Positions 44,503 through 54,821 of a stretch of DNA of 64,000 nt are shown here, piece after piece. The stretch comes from Chryseobacterium aquifrigidense. Its GTDB lineage: Bacteria > Bacteroidota > Bacteroidia > Flavobacteriales > Weeksellaceae. The notes under the pieces are model-generated. The model saw only the letters and a program-made list of their open reading frames with translations. It was not told where the DNA came from and searched no databases. Position 1 is the first letter of the stretch, and each line of letters begins with the position of its first letter. The stretch spans positions 3,268,008 to 3,332,007 of the forward strand of contig NZ_VFPD01000001.1 of NCBI RefSeq assembly GCF_006716485.1. Direction: 5' to 3'. The position numbers were made by a program, and so were the translations under genes.

Positions 44503-46044
44503 TTATTTTGTTGGCGCCGGCTGTGGATTTGCTGGCTGTGGCGCTTGCTGCATTGCAGATGGATCAAGCTGCAGTTGCGGCTGCATTTGTGCATTAGGAT
44601 CTACTTTCGGAGCCGAAAGGCCTGTCTGCTTGTCAAGAATCGTTACCAATTCCTGTTCACCAAGGTTTACGAAAGATCTGCTGGCAATTTTACCATCTTT
44701 ATCAATAATTACAAAGCAAGGTAATTTGAATCCGTATACTCCATATTTCTTAGCAATATCTGAGTTCAATCCTCCTTCTCCATATACATTTACTCCCTGA
44801 ATTCCTTTTAATAAAGAATTACTTGTTTTAATGAATTGGTCTTTTGTATCATCAACGTTTACAAACACAAAATTCATTTTAGATTTATAAAAGTTTACTA
44901 CTTCTTTTAATACAGGAACTGTAGCTTCGCTGATGTAAGGATTCCATGAAGCATAGAAGAATAACATATAAGGTTTTCCTTTGTTTTCAGAAAGCTGATA
45001 TGATTTTCCGTCTTGTTTTGCTAATGATGCTTCAGGAGCTGCATCCCCTATTTTAAGTCCTGTAATTGCAACCTGCATTTTTAAAAGATCACTTTTAATA
45101 GTAGCATCTTTAATATCTGAATCGATGATCTTTTTAATCTTGTCAATATTGGCAGCCGGAGTCGTTGGATGAATATCAGCCTGAGCCATTACAAAGGCAA
45201 GAAGATAATCTTTTGCAGTTTGCGATAAATCTTTTTTTGTTTTTAAATACTGAGCGAACATCTCAGAAGTTGTAATCCCTGTTTTTCCTTTGCTGTTTGC
45301 TTCGGCATATTTCTGGAAATCAGGAGTCATTTTTACAAGAAGATATTGTCTGTAAAGAGGAATGGTTTTCACCATTGCATCTTTGTCTGTTTCTAACTGA
45401 GTTTCGTAATCTTTGAAAGCCTTAGAAGCTTTGAAAGAAGGATTTCCAGACATTGGACCGTGAGACATTTCATAGTTCGCAAGCAAGTTAAGAATGGTTA
45501 CTTTCACATCGTTTTTCTTCCATTCCAACAATCCTTTACTTGGATTATTTTTCTTTGCAAGGTCATCTACATTTTTATTAATATCTGCTTCAATTTTATG
45601 CATCCCTTTCAAAAATGCAGCTTCATCTCCACTCATTAATACAGGCAGATTAACTTTACCACCATATTCTGCAAGAAACTTCATACTTGCCGTAAGGAAA
45701 TCATTATTCTTTTTAGCATCTCCGGTAATCACATATTCATTTGGGAAGGTAGCTCCGTTTCCTGAGATATTCACTTTCTGCCCACCTTCAAGATAGATCA
45801 GGCTTTGTCTGCCAGCGTAATTGATTACGTACATTCCATCTTTAGGAGCATCAAAATTTCCTGAAAAGTTTCCGTCTTTATCAAGACCTATATTAATCAA
45901 AGGCAGGGTTCCTACTCCTGAAGCTTCTACAAATTCGATTCTTTCTAATGGTGAGCTTCCAGTAATTTTTCCTTTTACTTCTACTTTTTTTGAACAAGAC
46001 ATCACAAAGAATGTGATGATAAACAATAAAAGATATTTTTTCAT
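44503..46044 (-). CDS. Thioredoxin-fold lipoprotein (TlpA/AhpC-like with DUF4369) lacking CxxC
   Basis: The protein has 513 residues. A lipoprotein signal ends FVMSC (Cys17). The N-terminal DUF4369-type domain spans about 22-110, a helical middle about 115-325 and a thioredoxin-fold domain about 335-475. The normal active site WCxxC is replaced by WNPYI (Trp367 to Ile371), so no redox cysteine pair remains, although the cis-Pro strand LPCFVIIDKDG is kept. The tail is Gln/Pro/Ala-rich. It is probably an exported binding or scaffold protein rather than a disulfide reductase. A function is not known. Confidence 0.85.
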   Translation of the reverse strand: MKKYLLLFIITFFVMSCSKKVEVKGKITGSSPLERIEFVEASGVGTLPLINIGLDKDGNFSGNFDAPKDGMYVINYAGRQSLIYLEGGQKVNISGNGATFPNEYVITGDAKKNNDFLTASMKFLAEYGGKVNLPVLMSGDEAAFLKGMHKIEADINKNVDDLAKKNNPSKGLLEWKKNDVKVTILNLLANYEMSHGPMSGNPSFKASKAFKDYETQLETDKDAMVKTIPLYRQYLLVKMTPDFQKYAEANSKGKTGITTSEMFAQYLKTKKDLSQTAKDYLLAFVMAQADIHPTTPAANIDKIKKIIDSDIKDATIKSDLLKMQVAITGLKIGDAAPEASLAKQDGKSYQLSENKGKPYMLFFYASWNPYISEATVPVLKEVVNFYKSKMNFVFVNVDDTKDQFIKTSNSLLKGIQGVNVYGEGGLNSDIAKKYGVYGFKLPCFVIIDKDGKIASRSFVNLGEQELVTILDKQTGLSAPKVDPNAQMQPQLQLDPSAMQQAPQPANPQPAPTK

Positions 46045-46351
46045 TTCAATTTTTAATATTACACAAAAATACGCTTTTTAGGGCTTGTTAATTCACTCTA
46101 ATTATTTTTTTTAAAAATTTTCTTATTACCATTCAAAAGGGATATTCCAATTATTGAAGACCATCTTTCTGAAGGTAAAAAGTATTGAAAGTTTTTTTCA
46201 GAAACGATTCAATTACCTTCCAAATATATACTTAATAAATAAAGAATAACGAAGATCAGCTAATAAGTTAACAAACTTTAACAGGATCATCTTTCACATA
46301 AAAAAATCGCCTCCAGAAATGAAGGCGATTTTTTATGTATTTGAATCAATT
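46045..46351. other. Intergenic region between TlpA-like gene and sdhB
   Basis: About 300 bp, AT-rich, without a gene. It contains the sdhB terminator at 46301-46334. I see nothing else supported. Confidence 0.5.
46301..46334 (-). terminator. Terminator after sdhB
   Basis: AAAAAATCGCCT / AGGCGATTTTTT flank a 10-nt loop with U-run in the minus direction, about 20 bp past the sdhB stop. Confidence 0.8.
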
Positions 46352-47119
46352 CTATCCTTGATCTGCAAGAGCAGCCATATATTCTCTGTTCATTCTTGCG
46401 ATGTTTTCAAGAGAAATACCTTTAGGACATTCTACTTCACATGCTCCGGTGTTTGAACAGTTTCCGAATCCTTCTTCATCCATAGCTTTCACCATGTTCA
46501 GAACTCTTCTCTTAGCTTCTACTCTACCTTGTGGAAGTAATGCATACTGAGAAACTTTTGCTCCAACGAATAACATTGCAGATCCGTTTTTACAGGTAGC
46601 CACACAAGCTCCACAACCGATACAAGCAGCAGCATCCATTGCTTTATCTGCATCTTCTTTAGGAACAGGGATCGCGTTAGCATCCAGCGTATTACCGGAA
46701 GTATTCACAGAAATAAACCCTCCAGCTGCCATTACTCTGTCGAATGCGCTTCTGTCTACCATCAAATCCTTGATTACAGGGAAAGCAGCACTTCTCCAAG
46801 GTTCAATAACGATTGTCTCGCCATCTTTGAACATTCTCATGTGAAGCTGACAAGTTGTAATACCCGTATCAGGCCCGTGAGCTCTACCATTGATGTAAAG
46901 AGAACACATACCGCAGATTCCTTCACGACAGTCGTGATCGAAAGCAATAGGTTCTTTTCCTTCGTTAATTAAGTTTTCGTTCAGGATATCCAACATCTCC
47001 AAAAATGAAGAGTCTGTAGATACATCTGATATTTTATAGGTCTCAAACTGACCTTTAGTTTTACTATTTTTTTGTCTCCAAATTTTCAGCGTAAGATGTA
47101 AGCCTTTTTTTGCACTCAT
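46352..47119 (-). CDS. sdhB: Succinate dehydrogenase iron-sulfur subunit
   Basis: SdhB carries electrons from FAD to the quinone site. The protein has 255 residues. [2Fe-2S] ligands are in [15 protein letters not shown], [4Fe-4S] in [11 protein letters not shown] and [3Fe-4S] in [14 protein letters not shown]. It is third in the sdhC-sdhA-sdhB operon, 23 bp after sdhA. This is the B-type complex, with one membrane subunit. Confidence 0.97.
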   Translation of the reverse strand: MSAKKGLHLTLKIWRQKNSKTKGQFETYKISDVSTDSSFLEMLDILNENLINEGKEPIAFDHDCREGICGMCSLYINGRAHGPDTGITTCQLHMRMFKDGETIVIEPWRSAAFPVIKDLMVDRSAFDRVMAAGGFISVNTSGNTLDANAIPVPKEDADKAMDAAACIGCGACVATCKNGSAMLFVGAKVSQYALLPQGRVEAKRRVLNMVKAMDEEGFGNCSNTGACEVECPKGISLENIARMNREYMAALADQG

Positions 47120-47142
47120 AATGTTATATTTTAGGTTGGAGA

Positions 47143-49155
47143 TTATTTATAACTTCTAGTTTTAACCTCGATGTTGTCATATATCAGCTCTTCTTTATGC
47201 AACACTTCAGCGTTGATATCGTCACCCTGATATTCCCAAGCTCCGACGTATTTGTAGTTTACGTCATCTCTTTCCGCTTCTCCGTCCGGAGTTGAATGGT
47301 CTTCACGGAAATGTCCACCACAAGATTCATTTCTGTGTAGTGCATCGATAGCCATTAATTGTCCAAGTTCAAGGAAGTCTGCTACTCTGAATGCTTTTTC
47401 AAGTTCAGTGTTCATACCTTCTCCTTCTCCCGGTACTTTTACATTTTTCCAGAAATTGTTTCTTACTTCTTCAATTTCCTTGATTGCTTCTCTTAATCCT
47501 TCAGGAGTTCTTCCCATCCCCACTTTATTCCACATAATGTTCCCCAATTGTTTGTGGAAATAGTCTACAGAATGAGTTCCTTTATTGTTTAAGAAGAAAT
47601 CAATTTTATCTTTAATTCCTTTTTCAGCCTCGTCAAACGCTCCTGAATTAGTAGGAATAGTTCCTGTTCTGATATCTGCAGAAAGATAATCCGCAATAGT
47701 ATAAGGAAGTACGAAATATCCGTCAGCAAGACCCTGCATCAATGCAGAAGCCCCAAGTCTGTTGGCTCCGTGATCTGAGAAGTTAGCCTCACCGATTACG
47801 AAACATCCAGGGATTGTAGACTGAAGGTTATAATCAACCCATACACCACCCATGGTATAGTGAACTGCAGGATAGATCTTCATTGGAGTTTTGTAAGGAT
47901 CATCAGCAGTAATTTTTTCGTACATCACGAATAAGTTACCGTATTTCTCCTCTACCCAGCTCTTACCTAAATCATAGATCTGCTGATCTGTAGGATTATG
48001 AATATGTTTTTCGATAGCGGCTTCTTTACCTTTTTTCATGATCTCAGTAGAGAAATCCAGGTAAACACCTTCCTGAGTATCATTATTTTCAATTCCGAAA
48101 CCGGCATCACATCTTTCCTTAGCAGCTCTGGAAGCAACGTCTCTAGGTACAAGGTTACCGAATGCAGGGTATCTTCTTTCCAAATAATAATCTCTATCTT
48201 CTTCTTTAATATTTTCAGGTCTTAATTTACCTTCTCTGATCGCTACAGAATCTTCAATTTTCTTAGGAACCCAGATTCTTCCTGAGTTTCTTAATGATTC
48301 TGACATCAAAGTCAATTTAGACTGTTGTGTTCCATGAACAGGAATACAAGTCGGGTGAATCTGTACGTAGCAAGGGTTTGCGAAGTAAGCACCTTTCTTG
48401 TGAATTTTCCACGCTGCAGACACGTTTGATCCCATTGCGTTGGTAGAAAGGAAATATACGTTTCCGTATCCTCCTGATGCAATTACAACAGCGTGAGCAG
48501 AATGCCTTTCAATTTCACCTGTTACAAGGTTTCTTGCGATAATTCCTCTTGCTTTTCCGTCAACAATAACAAGATCTAACATCTCATGACGGTTGTACAT
48601 CTTGATTCTTCCTTTACCGATCTGACGGCTCATTGCAGAATATGCACCTAATAATAACTGCTGCCCTGTTTGCCCTTTTGCGTAGAAAGTTCTTTTTACC
48701 TGAACCCCACCAAATGAACGGTTATCCAGCTGACCGCCGTAATCTCTCCCGAAAGGAACCCCCTGGGAAACACACTGGTCAATAATATTTGCAGAAACTT
48801 CAGCTAATCTGTAAACGTTAGCTTCTCTGGCTCTATAGTCACCACCTTTAATGGTATCGTAGAATAATCTATAAGTAGAGTCACCATCTCCCTGGTAATT
48901 CTTAGCTGCGTTGATCCCTCCCTGAGCTGCAATAGAGTGTGCTCTTCTTGGAGAATCCTGGTAGCAGAATGCTTTTACGTTGTATCCTTGCTCAGCCAAT
49001 GTAGCTGCAGCAGAACCTCCTGCCAAACCTGTACCTACAACAATAATATCAATCTTATCTCTGTTGTTTGGTGCAACAAGGTTCATATGGTCTTTATGAT
49101 TTTTCCACTTGTCTTTAAGAGGACCCGCTGGAATTCTTGAATCTAATTTACTCAT
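47143..49155 (-). CDS. sdhA: Succinate dehydrogenase flavoprotein subunit
   Basis: It oxidises succinate to fumarate (or the reverse), with FAD bound covalently. The protein has 670 residues: dinucleotide loop [16 protein letters not shown]-linking His in [10 protein letters not shown] and the active-site region ([17 protein letters not shown]), capping domain and C-terminal domain. It is longer than the E. coli enzyme (588), as usual for Bacteroidota. It lies between sdhC (15 bp) and sdhB. Confidence 0.97.
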   Translation of the reverse strand: MSKLDSRIPAGPLKDKWKNHKDHMNLVAPNNRDKIDIIVVGTGLAGGSAAATLAEQGYNVKAFCYQDSPRRAHSIAAQGGINAAKNYQGDGDSTYRLFYDTIKGGDYRAREANVYRLAEVSANIIDQCVSQGVPFGRDYGGQLDNRSFGGVQVKRTFYAKGQTGQQLLLGAYSAMSRQIGKGRIKMYNRHEMLDLVIVDGKARGIIARNLVTGEIERHSAHAVVIASGGYGNVYFLSTNAMGSNVSAAWKIHKKGAYFANPCYVQIHPTCIPVHGTQQSKLTLMSESLRNSGRIWVPKKIEDSVAIREGKLRPENIKEEDRDYYLERRYPAFGNLVPRDVASRAAKERCDAGFGIENNDTQEGVYLDFSTEIMKKGKEAAIEKHIHNPTDQQIYDLGKSWVEEKYGNLFVMYEKITADDPYKTPMKIYPAVHYTMGGVWVDYNLQSTIPGCFVIGEANFSDHGANRLGASALMQGLADGYFVLPYTIADYLSADIRTGTIPTNSGAFDEAEKGIKDKIDFFLNNKGTHSVDYFHKQLGNIMWNKVGMGRTPEGLREAIKEIEEVRNNFWKNVKVPGEGEGMNTELEKAFRVADFLELGQLMAIDALHRNESCGGHFREDHSTPDGEAERDDVNYKYVGAWEYQGDDINAEVLHKEELIYDNIEVKTRSYK

Positions 49156-49170
49156 ACTAGTATATTGATA

Positions 49171-49833
49171 TTATTGAGTTATAAAATGGAAAACTGCTAC
49201 GATGATAAATCCTGCAGGGATAAGGATGGAATACCATGTCCCGAAAGCTTTGATCACCGGCGTATATTTTGGATGTCTAGCACCGATAGACTGGAATGAA
49301 GACTGAAACCCGTGAGCTAAGTGTAATCCCAATAGAACAAAAGAAATTACATACAATGCCACTCTCCAAAGATCAGCAAACTTTTCATGAAGCTCAGGCC
49401 AGAAACGTTCAGCATCAGGAGTTAATCCTTCTACATACTTGTAATTCATTTCGTGTAGCCAGAAATCATATAAGTGAAGCGCCAAGAAAGCTAAAATAAC
49501 AGCTCCCGAAATAATCATATTTCTGGACATCCATGAAGAATTCACTGATGCGTTGTTAGCTGCATACTTTACCGGACGCGCTTTATTATTCTTGATTTCA
49601 AGGACAAATCCCATTACAAAATGGAATATTACTGCAAAACCAAGAATAGGCTGCATTAAGAACTGCACAAAAGGATTATAGCCCATAAAGTCAGATGCTG
49701 TATTAAATGCATCCTTGTTTAGAACTGATAACAAATTGGTTGTCAAATGCAGTATAAGAAAAATCAGCAAAAACATAGCTGATAATGCCATAGCGTATTT
49801 TCTACCTATCGTAGAACTCGTTAAACCTGCCAT
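49171..49833 (-). CDS. sdhC: Succinate dehydrogenase cytochrome b subunit (fused SdhC, type B)
   Basis: This is the single membrane anchor of the B-type complex, replacing the two-subunit SdhC/SdhD. The protein has 220 residues and about five transmembrane helices with His in HFVMGFVLE, HLYDFWLHEM and HLAHGFQS that could bind two haems b. It is the first gene of sdhC-sdhA-sdhB. Confidence 0.92.
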   Translation of the reverse strand: MAGLTSSTIGRKYAMALSAMFLLIFLILHLTTNLLSVLNKDAFNTASDFMGYNPFVQFLMQPILGFAVIFHFVMGFVLEIKNNKARPVKYAANNASVNSSWMSRNMIISGAVILAFLALHLYDFWLHEMNYKYVEGLTPDAERFWPELHEKFADLWRVALYVISFVLLGLHLAHGFQSSFQSIGARHPKYTPVIKAFGTWYSILIPAGFIIVAVFHFITQ

Positions 49834-49978
49834 ATAAGTTTAAATTTGAATTTCCACAAAATTAAGAAAGTTTAACAATATCGAAAAGTGAGAAATCTCA
49901 CAAATAGACAGTTTGTAATGTTTCTAAATAAGATTTTCACCCATTATAAATACAGGAAAATGGGTAAATTCAGAACCG

Positions 49979-51751
49979 TCATTTCAGATTATAAATTTTG
50001 TCTCTGAAAACTACTTTTTGAATGGTAGGTGACAAGGTTTTTATCTCAAAATGGTCTACTCTCCTCGAAGCACAATACGGATTGATTATATACTGTAAAA
50101 TCTTTGTCTTATTTTTCATATCCGAAATCCAGAAACAGACTCTGTCGCCATTTTTCACTGAAAAAATTTTATTTTTATTAAAATGATGAACCAATATCTC
50201 CTCTTCCTGATTTTCAAAAGCCGTGATTCCACTTCTTATTATCAGAAACAGCAACGCTACCGTCACCAGTCTCATCCTGTTTTTTACATTGAATTTGAGT
50301 ATTGCCGGCCTTAATAAATATACAAACACTGATGCTGACATCACTTCTATTCCATTCATTGGAATATTTTCAAAGAACAGTACATCAACCTCAGCAAACC
50401 AATGAATCATCTGCAGCAGAACCTGAATAACCTCATCATATAGTCTATTTATAAGTTCAAAATCAATTCCCAAAGAAATAAGACCGGTCATTATCAATGA
50501 AAAGACAATGATGATTTCGGAAAAAGGGACAATGACAATATTGGCAATAACTGATATGAATGAAAACTGATGAAAATACAAGAGCACCAGAGGAAGTGTT
50601 GCCAGCTGTGCTGATAAAGAAATTGTAATGGTGTTATACAAAAGTTTTTCAAGATGGTTATTCTGTTTTGGAAAGTATTTCAGCAGAGGCTGATTCAGCC
50701 AGTAAATGCCTAAAACAGCCAGAAAGCTAAGCTGAAAACCCACATCAAAAAGTTGCTGGGTATCTCCAATCAGAATAAAAAAAACGGATAAAGCCAATGA
50801 GTGAAGAAGATCCGGCTTCCGTTGAAGCAAGACGAAAATAAAATAAACGCTCAGCATAATACAGGACCGTAATACTGAATTACCAAATCCGATAAAAGCA
50901 GCAAACAACCAGATGAAAATCAAACTGAGAATGATCGCATATTTTCTGAGTTTTAAGGTTGTAAAACGAGTCAGTAAAAAGTAAAAAATCCCAAAAATAA
51001 CCACAATATGAGTTCCGGAAATAGCCAGAAAATGAACCAGTCCGGACTTATTGAAATCTCTTACAGTGTCTGCATCAATTTCCGTCCGATCTGCCAGAAT
51101 AATGCCTTTCAGAAATTCTTTAGTTCTTTCTGAAATTTCTGTTTTATCAATTTTTTTAAGAACAGCAAACCTATATTGCTTAAGCTGATCTGCCAACGTT
51201 AAGTCATTCCGTTCTGCAGATACCATTTCTTTTGAAAGATAAACCTGGTAATCGATATGTTTTCTTTTGAGATATTTAGCATAATCGAACTGAAAATCAT
51301 ATAATGAAACCTGAGGTTGCGTAACGTAAGCTTTAGCTTTGTAATAGTGAATAAAATCCAGTTCTCCTCTATCTTTCGGAACGTAAAAAATGGCATTAAA
51401 ACATGTATTTCCTCTCTGCGCTATGCCTTCGTATTTTCTATATTTTTCAGAAGAATTTAATTTCTGGGAGATCCTAAATGCAACTACTTCACTTTTCCTT
51501 GCCAAAAGTTCATAATGGGGTGAAGAGGTGTTATAGAAATGGAGAACAATTCCTGCTCCAAACAACAGAAGCATCAGAAAAATGGTTTTGGTTTTATGCA
51601 GAAAATAAGAATGAAAACAGATTAAAATCAACAATACTGAACAGATCATTACAACTCCATAAACAATGATCTCTGTCCATATCATTTTATCCTGAAAAAG
51701 AATTCCAAGAATAAAACATACTGCCAGAATAAGAAGAGGCTGCTTGTTCAA
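49979..51751 (-). CDS. comEC: ComEC/Rec2-family channel protein
   Basis: ComEC forms the inner-membrane DNA-uptake channel in naturally transformable bacteria. The protein has 590 residues: N-terminal TM pair, DUF4131-type soluble segment (about 75-215) and the ComEC core with multi-TM region (VHFLAISGTHIVVIFG, RSCIMLSVYFIFVLL). It lacks the C-terminal metallo-beta-lactamase domain of longer ComEC proteins and ends in a short soluble domain. Involvement in transformation is not shown here. Confidence 0.88.
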   Translation of the reverse strand: MNKQPLLILAVCFILGILFQDKMIWTEIIVYGVVMICSVLLILICFHSYFLHKTKTIFLMLLLFGAGIVLHFYNTSSPHYELLARKSEVVAFRISQKLNSSEKYRKYEGIAQRGNTCFNAIFYVPKDRGELDFIHYYKAKAYVTQPQVSLYDFQFDYAKYLKRKHIDYQVYLSKEMVSAERNDLTLADQLKQYRFAVLKKIDKTEISERTKEFLKGIILADRTEIDADTVRDFNKSGLVHFLAISGTHIVVIFGIFYFLLTRFTTLKLRKYAIILSLIFIWLFAAFIGFGNSVLRSCIMLSVYFIFVLLQRKPDLLHSLALSVFFILIGDTQQLFDVGFQLSFLAVLGIYWLNQPLLKYFPKQNNHLEKLLYNTITISLSAQLATLPLVLLYFHQFSFISVIANIVIVPFSEIIIVFSLIMTGLISLGIDFELINRLYDEVIQVLLQMIHWFAEVDVLFFENIPMNGIEVMSASVFVYLLRPAILKFNVKNRMRLVTVALLFLIIRSGITAFENQEEEILVHHFNKNKIFSVKNGDRVCFWISDMKNKTKILQYIINPYCASRRVDHFEIKTLSPTIQKVVFRDKIYNLK

Positions 51752-51817
51752 TTTCCATTAATTATCCTTTTAAAATAGGCAATGAATGGGACATTCATGA
51801 TCTCTCTAAAAACTAAA

Positions 51818-51858
51818 TAAGCGTTCTGTCTTCCATAAAAATGTCAACAGAACGCTTA
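51818..51858 (-). terminator. Terminator after the GH99-like gene
   Basis: TAAGCGTTCTGT / ACAGAACGCTTA flank a 17-nt loop, A/T runs on both sides. It lies between comEC's start and the GH99-like gene's stop. Confidence 0.65.
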
Positions 51859-51892
51859 ATTTTTTTTTCTAAAAATTACATTTAAAAGTATA

Positions 51893-52984
51893 CTATCTCT
51901 TTTTCAGAAATTTATCTGTCAAACGTTTCGTTTCTTTGATATAAAATAAAGGATCTTTACCATAATCTTCATATTTGAAATCACCTGCCTTTTTAGGAAC
52001 AGCAGGCTCTATTTGTGTTCCTTCATGCCATTCATTGAATGAGGTAATCCCAATAAATTCAGGATTTACTTTCACAGCAGCATCAAACATTTTTTCATAA
52101 TATTTTCCTTTATCTCTGCTTTTGAAATTGGCTTCATTCCATGGACGGATTCTTGTATCGGAATAGCCAGGGCCCACACAAGGAATAAAAATCAGATGGT
52201 GATCTTTAGCGAAGTTGGCCATAAAATCCCAATTCGCAGTTGTACTTCCATATACAAATCCTTCGCTGGCAAAATAGGTATAAAAACCATCAAAGCCGGA
52301 TGACTCAAAAAACTTTGCATCATCTTTCTCCACCCACAGCCCGATATAAAAAGCATCCAGATCTGTATTTCTGACTGTTTTTTCTCCATCTTTGGATAGT
52401 ATTTTCACCCATTCTTCTTTAGGAATTTTATAGCTATCATAGACATAAAACAGAGGTTTCCCTTCCTTTTTATAGAAGGCATGATGATTGGAATACGTTT
52501 TTACCAGATAAGAAAGCTGCTCTTTTAATTCTGAAGTGTTTTTATAAAATGGCTCAATGTGAAATGCTATTTTTAAATCAAACCGATCCGCAATATCAAG
52601 GTATTTAATAAGACTTTTATCTGTAAACGAATCTTTTCCCAACCAACTCACAACGACCACTCCCACTCCGGATTCTTTGATCATTTCCATATGTTTTTCA
52701 ATGATCTTTGTGTCATTGGAACTATAATTTCCAAGGGCAGGATAAAAATTAGCTCCGATATCATCTCCTCCTTTATGATGCCCCAGATTGTTCCACTTCG
52801 GATTGCTCCAGTGAGGAAGGATCTCATGATTCCAGTGTTGATAATCTCCGTCTGTTGCAGGATTGGCGTACCAGCCGTAATAAAATATCTGGACTTTATC
52901 TCTTTGAGTGTTCTGCTGAGCAAAACTGTTTGAGAAAAATAATGTGAGAGTCAGTAATAAAAAAAAACGGGTACAATACTTCAT
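51893..52984 (-). CDS. GH99/GH71-like glycoside hydrolase family protein, exported
   Basis: The protein has 363 residues with signal peptide to about residue 22 (SNSFAQ). It opens KVQIFYYGWYANP and contains SFNEWHEGTQIEP, a GH99-like (endo-alpha-mannanase or WbsX-like) catalytic motif with likely acid/base Glu. Such enzymes act on alpha-mannan-type or O-antigen-type glycans. The substrate here is unknown. It is located upstream of comEC and downstream of lpxB, apparently by itself. Confidence 0.82.
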   Translation of the reverse strand: MKYCTRFFLLLTLTLFFSNSFAQQNTQRDKVQIFYYGWYANPATDGDYQHWNHEILPHWSNPKWNNLGHHKGGDDIGANFYPALGNYSSNDTKIIEKHMEMIKESGVGVVVVSWLGKDSFTDKSLIKYLDIADRFDLKIAFHIEPFYKNTSELKEQLSYLVKTYSNHHAFYKKEGKPLFYVYDSYKIPKEEWVKILSKDGEKTVRNTDLDAFYIGLWVEKDDAKFFESSGFDGFYTYFASEGFVYGSTTANWDFMANFAKDHHLIFIPCVGPGYSDTRIRPWNEANFKSRDKGKYYEKMFDAAVKVNPEFIGITSFNEWHEGTQIEPAVPKKAGDFKYEDYGKDPLFYIKETKRLTDKFLKKR

Positions 52985-53018
52985 AGTTAAAATTAAATAA
53001 TCAGAAACTCAGTACAAA

Positions 53019-54122
53019 TTATACTTTCAATATCACGTCAGCAGCGTGCTCACTAGCTCCTTTTCCGCCAAGCTTTTCTCTCAGAAGATGATAATCATTC
53101 AGAACCTGCTGTCTTTTCTCTCCTGATATAATTTTATTGAGCTCTTCAACCAGGTTTTTAGTATTCAGATCATTTTGAATCAATTCTTTCACCACTTCCC
53201 TGTCCATAATCAGATTAACCAGAGAAATATAATTGATATTTTTCACCAATCTTTTAGCAATAGCATAGGAAATCTTACTTCCACGATAGCAAACTACTTC
53301 AGGGATATTCAGCAAAGCAGTTTCCAGTGTTGCTGTTCCGGAAGTCACCAGAGCGGCTTTTGAACATCTCAGCAGATCATAGGTTTTATTAGAAACAAAA
53401 TGAACATTGGCATCCACATATTTCTCATAAAATTCTTTTGGAAGACTTGGTGCTCCGGCAATCACAAACTGATAGTTCTGAAATTGCGGTCTTACGGAAA
53501 GCATAATCTCAAGCATTTTTTCTACCTCCTGTTCTCTGGAACCTGGCAGCAATGCGATGATCTCTTTTTCGTTCAAACCATGCTCTGCTTTGAATTTTTC
53601 AATGCTGATTTCCTGCAGATCCGAAATAGCATCCAGCAACGGATGCCCTACAAAATGAGAGTGAACCCCATGTTTTCTATAAAAATCTTCTTCGAAAGGG
53701 AGGATGACCATCATTTCATCCACATATTTTTTGATAATCTCTACCCGCCCTTCTTTCCAAGCCCAAAGCTGTGGTGAAATATAATAAACGACTTTGATCC
53801 CAAGTTCTTTGGCAAATCTGGCAATTCTCAGATTAAACCCCGGATAATCTACCAGGATCAATACATCAGGCCTGTTCTTCTGAATATCCTCTTTACAGAA
53901 CTTAATATTATTGAGAATGGTACGGAGGTTCATCACCACTTCCAGAAATCCCATAAAAGCAAGATCGCGGTAATGTTTCACTAACGTTCCGCCCTGAGCT
54001 TTCATCAGGTCGCCACCCCAAAATCTGAATTCCGCATTGGGATCTTTTTGTTGTAAGGCTTTCATCAGGTTGCTGCCATGCAAATCACCGGAAGCTTCTC
54101 CTGCAATAATATAATACTTCAT
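53019..54122 (-). CDS. lpxB: Lipid-A-disaccharide synthase
   Basis: This GT19 enzyme joins UDP-2,3-diacylglucosamine and lipid X in lipid A synthesis. The protein has 367 residues when started at the Met at 54120-54122 (MKYYIIAGEASGDLHGSNL); a longer frame from 54146 adds 8 residues without support. Motifs include LLPGSREQEVEKML and VTSGTATLETALLN. It lies between the GH99-like gene and the divergent DUF2480 gene. Confidence 0.95.
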   Translation of the reverse strand: MKYYIIAGEASGDLHGSNLMKALQQKDPNAEFRFWGGDLMKAQGGTLVKHYRDLAFMGFLEVVMNLRTILNNIKFCKEDIQKNRPDVLILVDYPGFNLRIARFAKELGIKVVYYISPQLWAWKEGRVEIIKKYVDEMMVILPFEEDFYRKHGVHSHFVGHPLLDAISDLQEISIEKFKAEHGLNEKEIIALLPGSREQEVEKMLEIMLSVRPQFQNYQFVIAGAPSLPKEFYEKYVDANVHFVSNKTYDLLRCSKAALVTSGTATLETALLNIPEVVCYRGSKISYAIAKRLVKNINYISLVNLIMDREVVKELIQNDLNTKNLVEELNKIISGEKRQQVLNDYHLLREKLGGKGASEHAADVILKV

Positions 54123-54172
54123 TTCTATAGTAAGGATAGAGAACAAATTAAGACAGATATAATCTTAATTCG

Positions 54173-54180
54173 TAAATTTG
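54173..54180 (+). promoter_or_regulatory. -7 element upstream of the DUF2480 gene
   Basis: TAAATTTG fits TAnnTTTG and lies about 20 bp before the start codon. Confidence 0.35.
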
Positions 54181-54200
54181 TTCAAAGATAATGATAAAAA

Positions 54201-54710
54201 ATGTCAGAAGAATTTGAAATCCGGAATAAAGTTGCAGAAAGCGGCCTTATCAATTTTGACCTTACCACTTTACTGCCAAAAGGGGAAAGAAAGGGTATTG
54301 ACCTTAAAGATTTCCTTTTTCAGGAGATGATCCTGAAAGAAAAAGATTTCCGTGAAAAGGTAGATGCTATCGATACGGAACAATATAAAGACGCATATAT
54401 ATACATTTACAATTCTGTAGACACTATTATTCCTCTTTGGGCTTATTTTGTTTTGACAGCTAAAATTACAGATGTAGCAAAGAAAGTGGTTTTTGGAAGC
54501 CGCGAGGATCTTGAAGTCATTTTAATGCATAATGCAATCCAGACCCATGATTTTGAGGAAATGAGAGGAAAAAGAGTACTGGTGAAAGGATGTTCGGATA
54601 AAGAAATTCCTGAAAATGCTTATATAGAACTGGTAGAACAGCTAAAACCTATTGTAAAATCTCTGATGTTCGGAGAAGCATGTTCAAATGTTCCTATCAT
54701 TAAAAACTAA
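54201..54710 (+). CDS. DUF2480 family protein
   Basis: The protein has 169 residues, soluble, with no signal peptide. It contains VAESGLINFDLTTLLP and ALRGKRVL-like text (MRGKRVLVKGCSDKEIP), which I recognise as the Bacteroidota DUF2480 family. No function is known. It diverges from lpxB and is monocistronic. Confidence 0.8.
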   Translation: MSEEFEIRNKVAESGLINFDLTTLLPKGERKGIDLKDFLFQEMILKEKDFREKVDAIDTEQYKDAYIYIYNSVDTIIPLWAYFVLTAKITDVAKKVVFGSREDLEVILMHNAIQTHDFEEMRGKRVLVKGCSDKEIPENAYIELVEQLKPIVKSLMFGEACSNVPIIKN

Positions 54711-54821
54711 GACCTTCTCAACAGCTCTCAGAAACTTTAACAATAATTGTGAGAAACGGTCATTTTCTGAGGCATATTTTTTGATAACTTTGGTGTACTT
54801 AATACTAAATAAACACAAAAA

